NCBI GenBank assembly: GCA_016165875.1 | Contig: JABBOT010000035.1 | Location: 2,386,760-2,450,759 of the forward strand | Reading direction: 5' to 3' | DNA: 64,000 nucleotides | Source: Acanthopleura granulata | Taxonomy: Eukaryota > Mollusca > Polyplacophora > Chitonida > Chitonidae | Shown: piece after piece, positions 44,579 through 56,961 of the stretch | Layout: each line of letters starts with the position of its first letter | Numbering within the stretch: position 1 is the first letter of the stretch | Program-made: the position numbers and the translations under genes | Notes under the pieces: model-generated | What the model was told of the DNA's origin: nothing | What the model saw: the letters and a program-made list of their open reading frames with translations, nothing else | The model's database searches: none

Positions 44579-47500
44579 TTTTTGTTGTAAGGTACACTCA
44601 TAGAGCTACAGTCAATTCCGGCCCGACAGGAATTAATGGGTGTTTCTAGTCCAAAACACGGCAGAAATGAAAACTTCGCAAGAAAAAAAAAAGACTTATC
44701 CTTTAATATCAAAGATACCGGTTATTCACCAATCCAATTTCTTACTGTGAAAGATTGAAATGACTTCACAGCAGCTTTGGGCAACAAGATTACCTCCGAG
44801 AGAGCGTTGGTTTTCGCACCTCCCCCTACTTCCAAAAATATGGCATGTGAGCGCAGGAACTCTCATCAGCTCACGTCTTATCTGGTGTCTCCATATATAC
44901 TATAATAGTATACTATGTTATAGTATATATAAAGAGATCAGCTGAGGTGAGTAGATGAGAATTCCTGTGTATGTGATCTGTGGAGCTTCTCCGCTGTATT
45001 CAAATCTCCCAGGCCGTGATTCGCTTATGACGAATGACGTTGAAGCAACGGACTGCTAGCCGGGCTATTAATTCGTTCGAAATCAAGGTCAGTGGTAGTG
45101 GATGTATGGGTCGCCACTGGAACGATAGATGTGCTTTGGCCTGGATTTCCTCGAGTGACCACCGATAGACGAATGGAACGTACCTCATTCTTGGGTATCT
45201 AAACTGGATAGATGATATGCATACTGCAGGAAAACTAGAGGCCACCTCAATTTCTGTATGGTTGTATTCCCAGCCGCAGTTTGCGACTTCGATTCCCATG
45301 TGTATGCCGATGTACATGTATATCTCCAGATTAGCCTATTTACTTCTACCGGATTAAGCTAGTATTGTAGTACTTTTTAAAATATTGATGCTTGTTGTTC
45401 TCACAATTATGGCTGATTTTTAAAAGTGCCCTCATTACTTTTTTAATCCACACGTGCAATTTGTGCGCAACCCCTGATGACGAATGGCGCTGGTAGTTTG
45501 TTGGTGGGAGGGGGGTAACCTAAACAATTCAGAAACACTCCTTGATGATGTACATGTATAATGAGCTGTAATGCGTCTATTTAATAAGGCAGATCAAAAA
45601 TACAAACGGTATTACAAACAGTGAAATTGAAACAAAATCCTCGATTTTGAGGGGTTACTCAAGTATACATGTATGCGAATTTCAGCGTGTAGAACGAATA
45701 GTTTACCAGACTCTGGTACTCTTAAAAACCAAGGGCTTTGATCTGCCTTTGATCTGCCTACATCATTACATTGCCGCTTCTGATGATGACACTTGAAGAA
45801 ATTGTACAGGGACGAAAGTGAGAGGAATATGGTATACTCAGCATTTGAACTTAATCAGAGTTTGAAAAATATAGCGAAAGATGGGCTCAGTGTACTGTGG
45901 ATTTCTGTGTTAAGTGACAAAGGGCAAATATGGCTTTGTTGCCATGAACTCGTGGAAGTGTGTGATTAAGGAGTGTCGGGCCTCTGTTGAACAGGCCATT
46001 CATTTATACTACAAACATACAGTTTTCATACACAGCAGATTCAGCTTCGTTTTTGCGTATCACATGTTCCGTACAGTTTACGCCTATATGACGTTACCGT
46101 ATGTAAGATTCAAAATACAACATCTTTAACTGATTTCATTACTTGACTACCATTACTGTTTCTCATGTAACGAATAAATGCATGTACAGATTGTCTTACC
46201 ATGCATCTGAATATATTACCGGGAATTGCACGATACGTTTTCTTTAGCATTGATATGCCCCTCATGTCGACAAACAGCTACACTACACGATCTACGTACA
46301 TGCATGTACAGCTATAATAGCAGATCATTATAAAAGAGTGAACGTACATTAGGACTGTCCACACGTGCCAAAAATCAGTGATTATATTTTGCCTAGATCA
46401 CCAGACGCACGTGTAAGTTGTCACGATTGCCAGCTTTTTTTTTTTTTGATATAGCCTAACAATCTCGTCTGCAAATAACCTATATGTTGCTTACTAAGCC
46501 TTTATGTATCATTGTTGTAGATAGATGGATAAACTACGGCTTGTCTTGACGACAGGCGGGTAATAGCGGCTGTCAGCAAAAATCGTCTTCGTGCGAAATT
46601 AACTTGTCTACTTTACACAGGGGCATCCGTACCATAATGATACAGGTGCCACCATAATGCTGGTCGCTGTCTTGTAACGAAATATTCTTTGTCCTAAATA
46701 TAACATCGATTTACATTTCAAATGCCTTAACCGTATGGAGAATTTCAGGATACAGATTATTGCGAAATGATTGTCGTTATTCGCATTCCGTACAATATAT
46801 TTTCGTTGGGTTTTTTTGTCCTTTTTAAGTAGGACGTAATTAGTAAACATATATATAAATATGGCCAGCAAAGATTTATTTCTTTTTTATTTAACGGAGA
46901 ACTGTAGTTCACGTATTTACGCATCGTATGCACATAGAGCATCTTTCTGGTCTAAGGTTTTATGCTCACCATCCCATAATGTCCGTTGTACATGTATCTT
47001 TTGTTGGTGTGGATAAAAAGAATAAATAAAGCCGGGAACTGATGTTTTCTTTTATATTATTTTTACTCCCATGTGGAACTGCCAATGCCGATAGTAGATG
47101 TTGGAGTGTGTAAAGTGAAGTATGCGTGGTTGAAAGTTGGTGACATGCTATTAGAGAGAAGTAACTCTTTTTTTTCATGCAGTAGTTTTTGGCAATAACT
47201 GTGGAGATGTTACTTTTGTATCCTACTCGTACGGCGAGTTCGATTCCATCGCTTCAAGAAATAGACCCCAACATGTTTGGGGTGTTGCGGTGTAATACTG
47301 GATTTGTGTACACTAAGCAGTTATCATTCATTTATGACTAAGACTAACCTCCTCGCGTTTGGTGTAGGTATACACGCCGCTTGGATTGTATCGTCTTCAT
47401 CACATTTAAATTGTACATGTACTACAATAAAACAGTTTGTGACATATAATTACATAGTAGTGGTCTATATATAAATTTTATGAAATACTTTGTCTACATA

Positions 47501-48189
47501 TGCGTGTAGATAGGCATTGGATATTTCCAGTATTGCGTGTATCGTCAAGTTTAGCAATTCTTTTTCTGGTAGAAGAAAAAGGAAAATAACAAAAAAGACA
47601 GTGGGGACTATTTTTTATTTTTGTTTTCCTTCCTTGTTAGGTGTGTGTAACATTGTATTAAAATTAAATGTAGTTTATGAAAATGAGGCAAAAATTTCCG
47701 GAAACCTGTATATACCATATATATTCGATTAATTTTATGTTAGAATATGTTGCGCGAAACATGCCAATTCTTTGCTTTTGAAAAGGTGTTTACCCCACAA
47801 AGACCATGATTCTTATACTTTTTGGACAGCCTTAATTCCATCGCTTCGAAACATGTATGCGCTTTATTCCTAGGGCACTGTGTTTTATTATATACTCACA
47901 TAAACTATATGCTTGTATCTGATCAAACTAGTTGAAGTCTCCTTCCAGTGCTTCGGTAAATCATTCAACCTTTTGCACTTTCGTTGTGGGTTCTGTGTAT
48001 TTGTTTGTATTTTGTAATTTTTTTTTCACCCACCACCTTTTTTCTTGTTAACATGATTACACATTTCGTACGGTATGTACAAAGGTAATTTAACAGCAGT
48101 TCTATAAATTTAGTAAAAATGATGGATAAATGTATCAGTAATACTTCATCTGCTTTTTCCTTCATTCAGTTTTTTGTTTTTCGTTTCAG

Positions 48190-48386
48190 ATACAAAGTCA
48201 CTTAGAGAGAAAAACAGAGAATTGATAGAGCAAACGCTTTGCAAGATCTGCCTGGAAAATAAGATGTGTATAACGTTCCTACCCTGTGGTCACTTGGTTT
48301 CCTGTGCAGAATGTGCCCCTGCGCTCCGGAAGTGCCCAATCTGCCGCAGCACCATCAAGGGCAGAGTCCGGGTGTACATGTCCTAA
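48190..48386 (+). CDS. IAP terminal exon, copy B: RING finger duplicate
   Basis: Appears identical to 43362-43558 at every base by eye, with acceptor TTTCGTTTCAG and the same TAA. Its own upstream polypyrimidine tract (TTTTTTGTTTTTCGTTTCAG) is, if anything, better than that of copy A. It could be spliced from 40983 in place of copy A and would give the same protein with a different 3' UTR. It has no BIR exons of its own. Confidence 0.85.
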
Positions 48387-49077
48387 TGATTGGGAAGTAG
48401 TCTGGGAAGGGTGGAGGGGGAGAAGGGTGGAAATCGTCGTGGTGTGAAATACACCAGACAAATTTGATATGTTCAGCTAAGAGAGCTGGGGCATTTCTGA
48501 TCATCAGAGGGGTAATGCATGTTCACTGTAAAATCTACCGGTCAGCTACCTTCTATTTTTGTAGTAGGCTGGTTCGTCGAGTTGTCTAGATGATTGACAT
48601 GTAATGCTGGCGATTTGGTGCCTGACTCTGAGGTCGCTGGTTCGAAACCTGGATAGGTCTCAGCCAGTTTTCTGCACTAGAACCTGTGCTACAACTAGAA
48701 AGTGTGATCTCTAATAACGATAATACTGTTACGTAAATTTGTACATGTACATTGAACCCCATAAATATGCCTCTAAACTAAATTTAGTTTCAAGACCTAA
48801 AAACCAAATGATAGTATGTTCAACAGAGATGTGTAGAAGTAAATGATGAGAGTGTGTTCTGTTCGTCAATCTGTCCGCCGTAGGCGACAGGTACAGTTAC
48901 AGATTCTGTAGCAATCGGAGGACTCGATGAAACGGAAGTTGTGCTGCTGGTTAGCTCAAGTCTGTCGCTTCAACGTACAGCCTGGCAGGGAAAAATAAAC
49001 AGTGGTGTTGGGGCATTGCAGGTCGACTCTGGAAATACCTGTGTATATCAGTTCCGTACATCACCTGACGAAGAAAG

Positions 49078-49216
49078 GTGATGGTAGCACCTTACGGACT
49101 AACTTTGGAAACAGCGATGCACAAGTTTTCGCTATTTCTTTCTATAAACGACTGTGTACCACAGGTGCACAAACTGTACAAAACTAAACATCTACACAAT
49201 TTGTACACCTCTAGTA
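49078..49216. mobile_element. palindromic element, copy B remnant (left arm only)
   Basis: Starts with the tip GGTGATGGTAGCACCTTACG, missing from the left side in copy A, runs through AAGTTTTCGCTATTTCTTTC and stops at CACCTCTAGTA, where it joins the right flank TCACGTAC. The loop and whole right arm are gone. Confidence 0.8.
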
Positions 49217-51284
49217 TCACGTACTTGTTTATTTTTGTTGTAAGGTACACTCATAGAGCTACAGTCAATTTCGGCCCGACAGGAATCAATGGGTGACGTT
49301 CTAGTCCAAAACACGGCAGAAATGAAAACTTCGCAAGAAAAAAAAAAGACTTATCCTTTAATATCAAAGATACCGGTTATTCACCAATCCAATTTCTTAC
49401 TGTGAAAGATTGAAATGACTTCACAGCAGCTTTGGGCAACAAGATTACCTCCGAGAGAGCGTTGGTTTTCGCACCTCCCCCTACTTCCAAAAATATGGCA
49501 TGTGAGCGCAGGAACTCTCATCAGCTCACGTCTTATCTGGTGTCTCCATATATACTATAATAGTGTACTATGTTATAGTATATATAAAGAGATCAGCTGA
49601 GGTGAGTAGATGAGAATTCCTGTGTATGTGATCTGTGGAGCTTCTCCGCTGTATTCAAATCTCCCAGGCCGTGATTCGCTTATGACGAATGACGTTGAAG
49701 CAACGGACTGCTAGCCGGGCTATTAATTCGTTCGAAATCAAGGTCAGTGGTAGTGGATGTATGGGTCGCCACTGGAACGATAGATGTGCTTTGGCCTGGA
49801 TTTCCTCGAGTGACCACCGATAGACGAATGGAACGTACCTCATTCTTGGGTATCTAAACTAGATAGATGATATGCATACTGCAGGAAAACTAGAGGCCAC
49901 CTCAATTTCTGTATGGTTGTATTCCCAGCCGCAGTTTGCGACTTCGATTCCCATGTGCCGATGTACATGTATATCTCCAGATTAGCCTATTTACTTCTAC
50001 CGGATTAAGCTAGTATTGTAGTACTTTTTAAAATATTGATGCTTGTTGTTCTCACAATTATGGCTGATTTTTAAAAGTGCCCTCATTACTTTTTTAATCC
50101 GCGCGTGCAATTTGTGCGCAACCCCTGATGACGAATGGCGCTGGTAGTTTGTTGGTGGGGGGGGGGGGGTAACCTAAACAATTCAGAAACACTCCTTGAT
50201 GATGTACATGTATAATGATCTGTAATGCGTCTATTTAATAAGGCAGATCAAAAATACAAACGGTATTACAAACAGTGAAATTGAAACAAAATCCTCGATT
50301 TTGAGGGGTTACTCAAGTATACATGTATGCGAATTTCAGCGTGGAGAAGGAATAGTTTACCAGACTCTGGTACTCTAAAAACCAAGGGCTTTGATCTGCC
50401 TTTGATCTGCCTACATCATTACATTGCCGCTTCTGATGATGACACTTGAAGAAATTGTACAGGGACGAAAGTGAGAGGAATATGGTATACTCAGCATTTG
50501 AACTTAATCAGAGTTTGAAAAATATAGCGAAAGATGGGCTCAGTGTACTGTGGATTTCTGTGTTAAGTGACAAAGGGCAAATATGGCTTTGTTGCCATGA
50601 ACTCGTGGAAGTGTGTGATTAAGGAGTGTCGGGCCTCTGTTGAACAGGCCATTCATTTATACTACAAACATACAGTTTTCATACACAGCAGATTCAGCTT
50701 CGTTTTTGCGTATCACATGTTCCGTACAGTTTACGCCTATATGACGTTACCGTATGTAAGATTCAAAATACAACATCTTTAACTGATTTCATTACTTGAC
50801 TACCATTACTGTTTCTCATGTAACGAATAAATGCATGTACAGATTGTCTTTCCATGCATCTGAATATATTACCGGGAATTGCACGATACGTTTTCTGAAG
50901 CATTGATATGCCCCTCATGTCGACAAACAGCTACACTACACGATCAACGTACATGCATGTACAGCTATAATAGCAGATCATTATAAAAGAGTGAACGTAC
51001 ATTAGGACTGTCCACACGTGCCAAAAATCAGTGATTATATTTTGCCTAGATCACCAGACGCACGTGTAAGTTGTCACGATTGCCAGCTTTTTTTTATATA
51101 GCCTAACAATCTCGTCTGCAAATAACCTATATGTTGCTTACTAAGCAAATCGTTATGGTCTTGCGCCTTTATGGATAAACTACGGCTTGTCTTGACGACA
51201 GGCGGGTAATAGCGGCTGTCAGCAAAAATCGTCTTCGTGCGAAATTAACTTGTCTACTTTACACAGGGGCATCCGTACCATAAT

Positions 51285-51365
51285 GATACAGGTGCCACAA
51301 TAATGCTGGCCGCTGCCTTGTAACGAAATATTCTTGTGTACGGCGTAAAACACTAATACCAGTAC
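51285..51365 (+). repeat. SINE 3' fragment in copy B
   Basis: ATAATGCTGGCCGCTGCCTT, AAATATTCTTGTGTACGGCG, TAAAACACTAAT. Copy A (46630-46705) has the same piece, shorter at its 3' end. Confidence 0.65.
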
Positions 51366-51899
51366 AGTATTTTTTGTCCTAAATATAACATCGATTTACA
51401 TTTCAAATGCCTTAACCATATGGAGAATTTCAGGATACAGATTATTGCGAAATGATTGTCGTTATTCGCATTCCGTACAATATATTTTCGTTTTTTTTTT
51501 TTGTCCTTTTTAAGTAGGACGTAATTAGTAAACATATAGATAAATATGGCCAGCAAAGATTTATTTCTTTTTCATTTAACGGAGAACTGTAGTTCACGTA
51601 TTTACGCATCGTATGCACATAGAGCATCTTCCTGGTCTTAGGTTTTATGCTCACCATCCCATAATGTCCGTTGTACACGCATTTGTAACTGTTGCGCAGA
51701 ACACGAACTATGGATGTCTATAAAAATATATACATGTGCATACAGCTGACACCTAAAATAGGATGTACCGATGTCTACATACCTACACCGAAGTACACGT
51801 TTTCATATCGTTGAGATGTTCTAAGCGGTATGTTTTATGTTCAATAATACTACATACATGTCTATAGACGTAAGGTAGACCTAGGATAGACCAGTTATA

Positions 51900-52095
51900 T
51901 TGTATATATCCCGGCCGAGGGGATTAGCGCACCAGGTGCCTGTCATCGATACGATCACTATGAGGTCAAGCCCCGCACACACTGGCTTCCTCTCTGACCG
52001 TACGTGGGTATGCCTGCCAGCAACCTGCGGATGCTCGTCATACAAGTGAAATATTCTTGAATACAGCGTAAACGCCAATTAAAAAAATGAATAAT
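51900..52095 (+). mobile_element. SINE copy inside the unit B-specific segment
   Basis: Head-side GATTAGCGCACCAGGTGCCT, CACTGGCTTCCTCTCTGACC, GTACGTGGGTATGCCTGCCA, end GAAATATTCTTGAATACAGC and GTAAACGCCAATTAAA. Middle part (CCTCCCACCATAATG) deleted. Confidence 0.75.
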
Positions 52096-53483
52096 TCATA
52101 TATATCATTGAGATATTCCATGTGGTTTGTTGTTTTTGCCTACTTGTTCATTAATACTATGTATCTTTTGTTGGTGTGGATAAAAAGAATAAATAAAGCC
52201 GGGAACTCATGTTTTCTTTTATATTATTTTTACTCCCATGTGGAACTGCCAATACCAATATTAGATGTTGGAGTGTGTAAAGTGAAGTATGCGTGGTTGA
52301 AAGTTGGTGATATGCTATTAAAGAGAATTAACTCTCTTTTTTTCATGCAGTAGTTTTTGGCAATAACTGTGGAGATGTTACTTTTGTATCCTACTCGTAC
52401 GGCGAGTTCGATTCCATCGCTTCAAGAAATAGACCCCAACATGTTTGGGGTGTTGCGGTGTAATACTGGATTTGTGTACACTAAGCAGTTATCATTCATT
52501 TATGACTGAGACTAACCTCCTCGCGTTTGGTGTAGGTATACACACCGCTTGGATTGTATCGTCTCCATCACATTTAAATTGTACATGTACTACAATAAAA
52601 CAGTTTGTGACATATAATTACAAAGTAGTGGTCTATATATAAATTTTATGAAATACTTTGTCTACATATGCGTGTAGATAGGCATTGGATATTTCCAGTA
52701 TTGCGTGTATCGTCAAGTTTAGCAATTCTTTTTCTGGTAGAAGAAAAAGGAAAATAACAAAAAAGACAGTGGGGACTAAATGTTTTTTTATTTTTGTTTT
52801 CCTTCCTTGTTAGGTGTGTGTAACATTGTATTAAAATTAAATGTAGTTTATGAAAATGAGGCAAAATTTTCCGGAAACCTGTATATATCATATATATTCG
52901 ATTAATTTTATGTTAGAATATGTTGCGCGAAACATGCCAATTCTTTGCTTTTGAAAAGGTGTTTACCCCACAAAGACCATGATTCTTATACTTTTTGGAC
53001 AGCCTTAATCCCATCGCTTCGAAACATGTATGCGCTTTATTCCTAGGGCACTGTGTTTTATTATATACTCACATAAATTATATCCTCGTATCTGATCAAA
53101 CTAGTTGAAGTCTCCTTCCAGCGCTTCGGTAAATCATTCAACCTTTTGCACTTTCGTTGTGGGTTCTGTGTATTTGTTTGTATTTTGTAATTTTTTTTTC
53201 ACCCACCACCTTTTTTCTTGTTAACATGATTACACATTTCGTACGGTATGTACAAAATTAATTTAACAGCAGTTCTATAAATTTAGTAAAAATGATGGAT
53301 AAATGTATCAGTAATTCTTCATCTGCTTTTTCCTTCATTCAGTTTTTTGTTTTTCGTTGCACAGGTGTATAGAAAACGTGTTAAAATATTTTACCCGAAA
53401 TGTTATGTGTCTAATTCATAAATGCTTTTATTATGTTGGAAAAGATCGGTTACCTAAAATTCTGTGGTGGTCGTGCAAGGTTT

Positions 53484-53762
53484 GTTATTAACTAACAAAG
53501 ATGCCTTGGTCTTTATGTATATATAGACCAACTTGGATCCCATAATGTCCATTGTACACGCATATGTAACAGTTGCACAGAACACGCACTATGGATGTCT
53601 ATAAAAATATATACATGTGCATACAGCTTACACCTGAAATAGGATGTACCGATGTCTACATACATAGACCGAAGTATACTTTTTCATATCGTTGAGATGT
53701 TCTAAGTTCTAACTAACAAAGATGCCTTGGTCTGTATGTATATATAGACCAACTTTGGTCCC
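53484..53762. repeat. ~170-bp segment copied from the unit B-specific region, between ~50-bp direct repeats
   Basis: ATCCCATAATGTCC to GAGATGTTCTAAG (about 53536-53707) repeats 51656-51825 with few changes. It is bracketed by two copies of AACTAACAAAGATGCCTTGG plus TCT(T/G)TATGTATATATAGACC (53484 and 53709). Each bracket is itself a small hairpin (TTGGTCT/AGACCAA). Confidence 0.8.
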
Positions 53763-56199
53763 ATTGCATAGTTAAACTTGCGGTGCTTAATCATATTATA
53801 TTACTATATGACCACATTTAGTCAGCTCTTAGAGGTTAAAGAGATGGCTCTATAGGTATTAAAATCTGCTTTACTTGTACTGTAACTTTTGCTAATCTCG
53901 TCGATGCCGAAACAAATAATAAAGCATATTGATTGAGTTTGGAGATTTGTCCAGCAGTGATTTTTTTTCATTGTCTCGATGAGAACATGTAAATAACTCC
54001 TGCTGTTTTTGTGTTGTTATTATTTTTGTAAGATATATGATGAAGCCAATCACCTTTAATATAAACAGAAGTTTGTTTGGCGCTCACAAGTGATTGCCTT
54101 TTCATAATCTGTGCGTGATGTAATTTTCGTGTGATTTCCGAAACCCCACTGAGATGAAACCCGGGAGAGTTAAAGACCCATATCTCAAGCAGAGTATGAC
54201 TGCTCCAGCTTAAATATTCGGTGACGAGGAAAATAAGCATTGGGCAACAATATTAACACATGGATCAAGAGGACCAACATGTGAACTAAGTGGACTGACA
54301 CACAAGAAGCTGTCTGTAGCGTAGAGCAATGTAAATCCCGGAAGAACGCGACTAAAAACTAAATAACGACGGGGTTTACCAGAAGTAAATATAGGTATAA
54401 CTCGCGTTCAAGTATATAAATTTACACTGTTCGTACATTCTTATATTGTTAGTTGCAGACACTTATATTGTGGGGTGTGTTGCTTGTTTTGATCTGCTGA
54501 ATATTAGCACGAACTTACCTAATAAATCTACTGGTTGTAGTTTTTTCGAGTCAGTTCATAGTTGTTGTGTATTGCCTTTGTTCAAAATGGCCTATTGCTG
54601 AAGACAACGCACAATTTGACCTGTTTTGGAATATAGAGTGTTCGAATCTAGCGCCTTCTCTGGAGGTGGCTTCATGCCATGAGTTTTACAAAAGTTTCCT
54701 CCGGTCAGGAGTTACACCGCTGTCATGAACGTGTAATACCCTTGTGTACTGCCTTAATCCGGAGTCCGATCAGGGCTTTGCCTTGAAACCAATAGTCCGT
54801 TTTTTATATAAAGCCAGGCTCTGTTGATTTCCTCCCACCTGTCTTTCATCATGTAATTGAAGTATTTGTAGGTACGGCATAAATCCTCGATGAAATAAAT
54901 AAATCTTTTGCTGGTGATAAATCAAGGGTAATGCATTACATACCCAGACCTTCTTGGAGCAGGCTACATAAACTATAAATGTTCATTTCTTACCGTCGTA
55001 ATGCGTCAGGAAGGTGAATTTTTCAAATTTCCTCCTCACACTAGCCTAGTTCGCCCCCATATCATTGTATATTGGTGAAGTATTCGTTAGTATGGCGTGA
55101 AGAATCCGTGGCATGAAATAAATAAATAAAGTAGTCCCGGGCAGGGTCATACACGTACCCAAGACTTTAAAAATGGTACTTCTTTTACGGTAGGCGCTCA
55201 GCATTGAGAGGTTAGAGCAAGGTCTAGTCGGCCTTGTGTCAGTAAAATGTGACTGGATATGGTGTCAGGGCTTGTGTCTTCGGCATGATGTTCCTGTGAC
55301 GCCAGCACTTTATCGGCATGGACTCATCCTGCCACAAGAAGAAACAGAATATATATATATATATATATATATATATTCTAAGGACTCCTCGTCGTCATAT
55401 GACTGAGAACTTGTTAAGTACGACGTAAAACCAAGGATACATACCTACAAAGTCACACCAGGTATACGGATTCAATCCTGATTTCTTTCATGAGGCATTT
55501 TCAGTTCGGCTTTTGATGGAAACAAGCAATCAGCAGCGCCCGAGGGACTGTTTGGGCAGCCTTGTGCTAGAAAAAAAACCATGTATCTATTACCAACATG
55601 ACGCGCAAGTCTGCATCGCTCGTGGGAAATTTAGTTAGTAAATACCAAAGGTCAGTCGTTTACTTCAGTTTTCCAATCAACAGGAAAATGACAGTCATCA
55701 TAAACGGAAAAATACAAAAAGTGATTCTGGTGTATATTTTGACCTACCCTCAGGTAACGCCGAAGCACTCTCACGCATTACACTTAAAGCACGGAGTTAC
55801 AGGAGTTGTAACTGTAAAACCTTGTTGTAACTCCACTGTTCTTGAACGCTGCTTTATCGATACACATATCGGACATGTAACGATAGCTCAGACCCACAGC
55901 AACTTGAAAACTACAAACGCGGTTGTCTTACTTTCGTCTTTCATCAGCCACCCAGCCTCGCCCCATGTTACCTATACGATATTTAACAAAAACAGCACAG
56001 ACAGTAAAACTAGAGCAGCGACCACAGCATGATAAATGGCAAGCGGTCCGATGCAGTGCACTTTCTACAAATCGGTTATATCATGTGTTGTGGCGAGACA
56101 ACGATTCTGTTCAAGTATAGATTGGTGGGTAGGTGACAGATAAGAGTCGAAATACTAGTATTTCACCTTGACGACACCTAAGCGACAGGTTATAGCGTA
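53763..56199. other. intergenic, repeat fragments
   Basis: SINE-like 3' fragments near 54820-54905 and 55020-55130, a second-family SINE at 55140-55445 and a (TA)n run. A 144-codon plus frame at 55598-56032 starts MTRKSASLVGNLVSKYQRSV; no family, splice or codon evidence supports it as a gene. Confidence 0.5.
55140..55445 (+). repeat. second SINE-type family copy with internal (TA)n
   Basis: Shares AAAATGGTACTTCTT, GAGAGGTTAGAGCAAGG, CGTCATATGACTGA and GACGTAAAACCAAGGATACA with 32440-32745. A run of TA (55349-55377) lies inside. Confidence 0.7.
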
Positions 56200-56330
56200 A
56201 GGTAACTAGTGAGTTGTGTTAATGGAAAAATCTCCCTTTGTCGGAGATATCCATTCATTCTGCCACATGTCTATGAACTTTTGCTTTACTGAGTTTATTG
56301 CTTCTTTTAGCGATAGAAGAACAGTGAGCG

Positions 56331-56714
56331 TTATGTCAGGCAACATAAGAGCTTGTTTAGCCAATTGATCAGCCTGTTCGTTACCAAGAATACCGATGTG
56401 AGCCGGGACCCAGTGAAACGATAGAGAGACGCCACGGTAGTCAAGTGTGGTGGATACTTGAGTATTTCATGTATGAGTTTAGAGGACTTGCTCCACGAAA
56501 AATTCTTCAGAGCCTGTAGAGAAGAGAGAGAGTCAGTAAAAATAACAGCCCGTATAGGCGTAAGTTCCATCAGAAACTGTAGGGCACAGATAATTGCAGT
56601 GAGTTCGGCAGTGAGTACAGCTAGAGAGTCAGGCAGCCTAAAGGGCTTGGTATATTTAATTTCTGGCACGCAAAATGACGCTACCACCACATTGGTGTTG
56701 GGACACTTAGACAC
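56331..56714 (-). pseudogene. LINE RNase H domain
   Basis: Reads PDSLAVLTAELTAIICALQF then IRAVIFTDSLSSLQALKNF. The Glu of AEL and the Asp of FTDS match RNase H catalytic positions; a frame change follows (FTGSRLTSVFLVTNRLINW in shifted frame). Known role: removing RNA from the RNA-DNA hybrid during retrotransposition. Confidence 0.8.
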
Positions 56715-56961
56715 GTCAGTATAAACCTACACGTACTCTGACCAGTTAGACTGGATATGGTCTTAAACGCATAATAAGGAAATAGTTGAATTATCAGACT
56801 TGCTAGTCGTAGAATAAAGGTCAGTAGAGATATGTGGGGAAGTCAACCTTCATGGTGGAAAGTCTGGTACAGAGGAGGGCTGTATGTTTAAATCCACAGA
56901 TTGAATAAGAGCGGCTGTTTAGTTGGATTTCTGCTTGAATGGCAACGGTGTGTTAGCCCGA

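Larger units (their letters stand above)
43354..48181. repeat. tandem duplication unit A (contains IAP last exon)
   Basis: 4828 bp, repeated as unit B from 48182. Junctions fall in CGTT(TCAG) just before the RING exon acceptor: unit A follows TTCCA at its left, unit B follows TTTTT, and unit B ends CGTT|GCACAGG. Units are nearly identical apart from scattered substitutions and a few indels. Confidence 0.95.
43559..48189. other. 3' UTR and downstream of copy A
   Basis: No second gene. Contains a possible poly(A) signal AATAAA at 44166, a tRNA-like SINE head near 43755-43860 (CTGGTTCGAAACCTGG), the palindromic element at 44248-44578 and a SINE fragment near 46630-46705. A 71-codon ORF at 45914-46129 is identical in copy B (50567-50782), explained by the duplication. 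Confidence 0.6.
48182..53358. repeat. tandem duplication unit B
   Basis: About 5.18 kb. Differs from A by an extra ~480 bp at about 51678-52160, a different remnant of the palindromic element near 49078-49216, ~60 bp extra near 51300-51365, and small indels. Confidence 0.95.
48387..53358. other. 3' flank of copy B
   Basis: Same content as the copy A flank, plus an extra ~480-bp segment near 51678-52160 that includes a SINE. Confidence 0.6.

Noticed and set aside
45914..50782. Identical 71-codon ORFs at 45914-46129 and 50567-50782
   Set aside because: The identity is explained by the tandem duplication, where flanking non-coding DNA is equally conserved; no family or splice support.
55598..56032. 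144-codon plus-strand ORF
   Set aside because: ATG start but no recognisable domain, no splice context and repeat-rich surroundings; kept only as a note.
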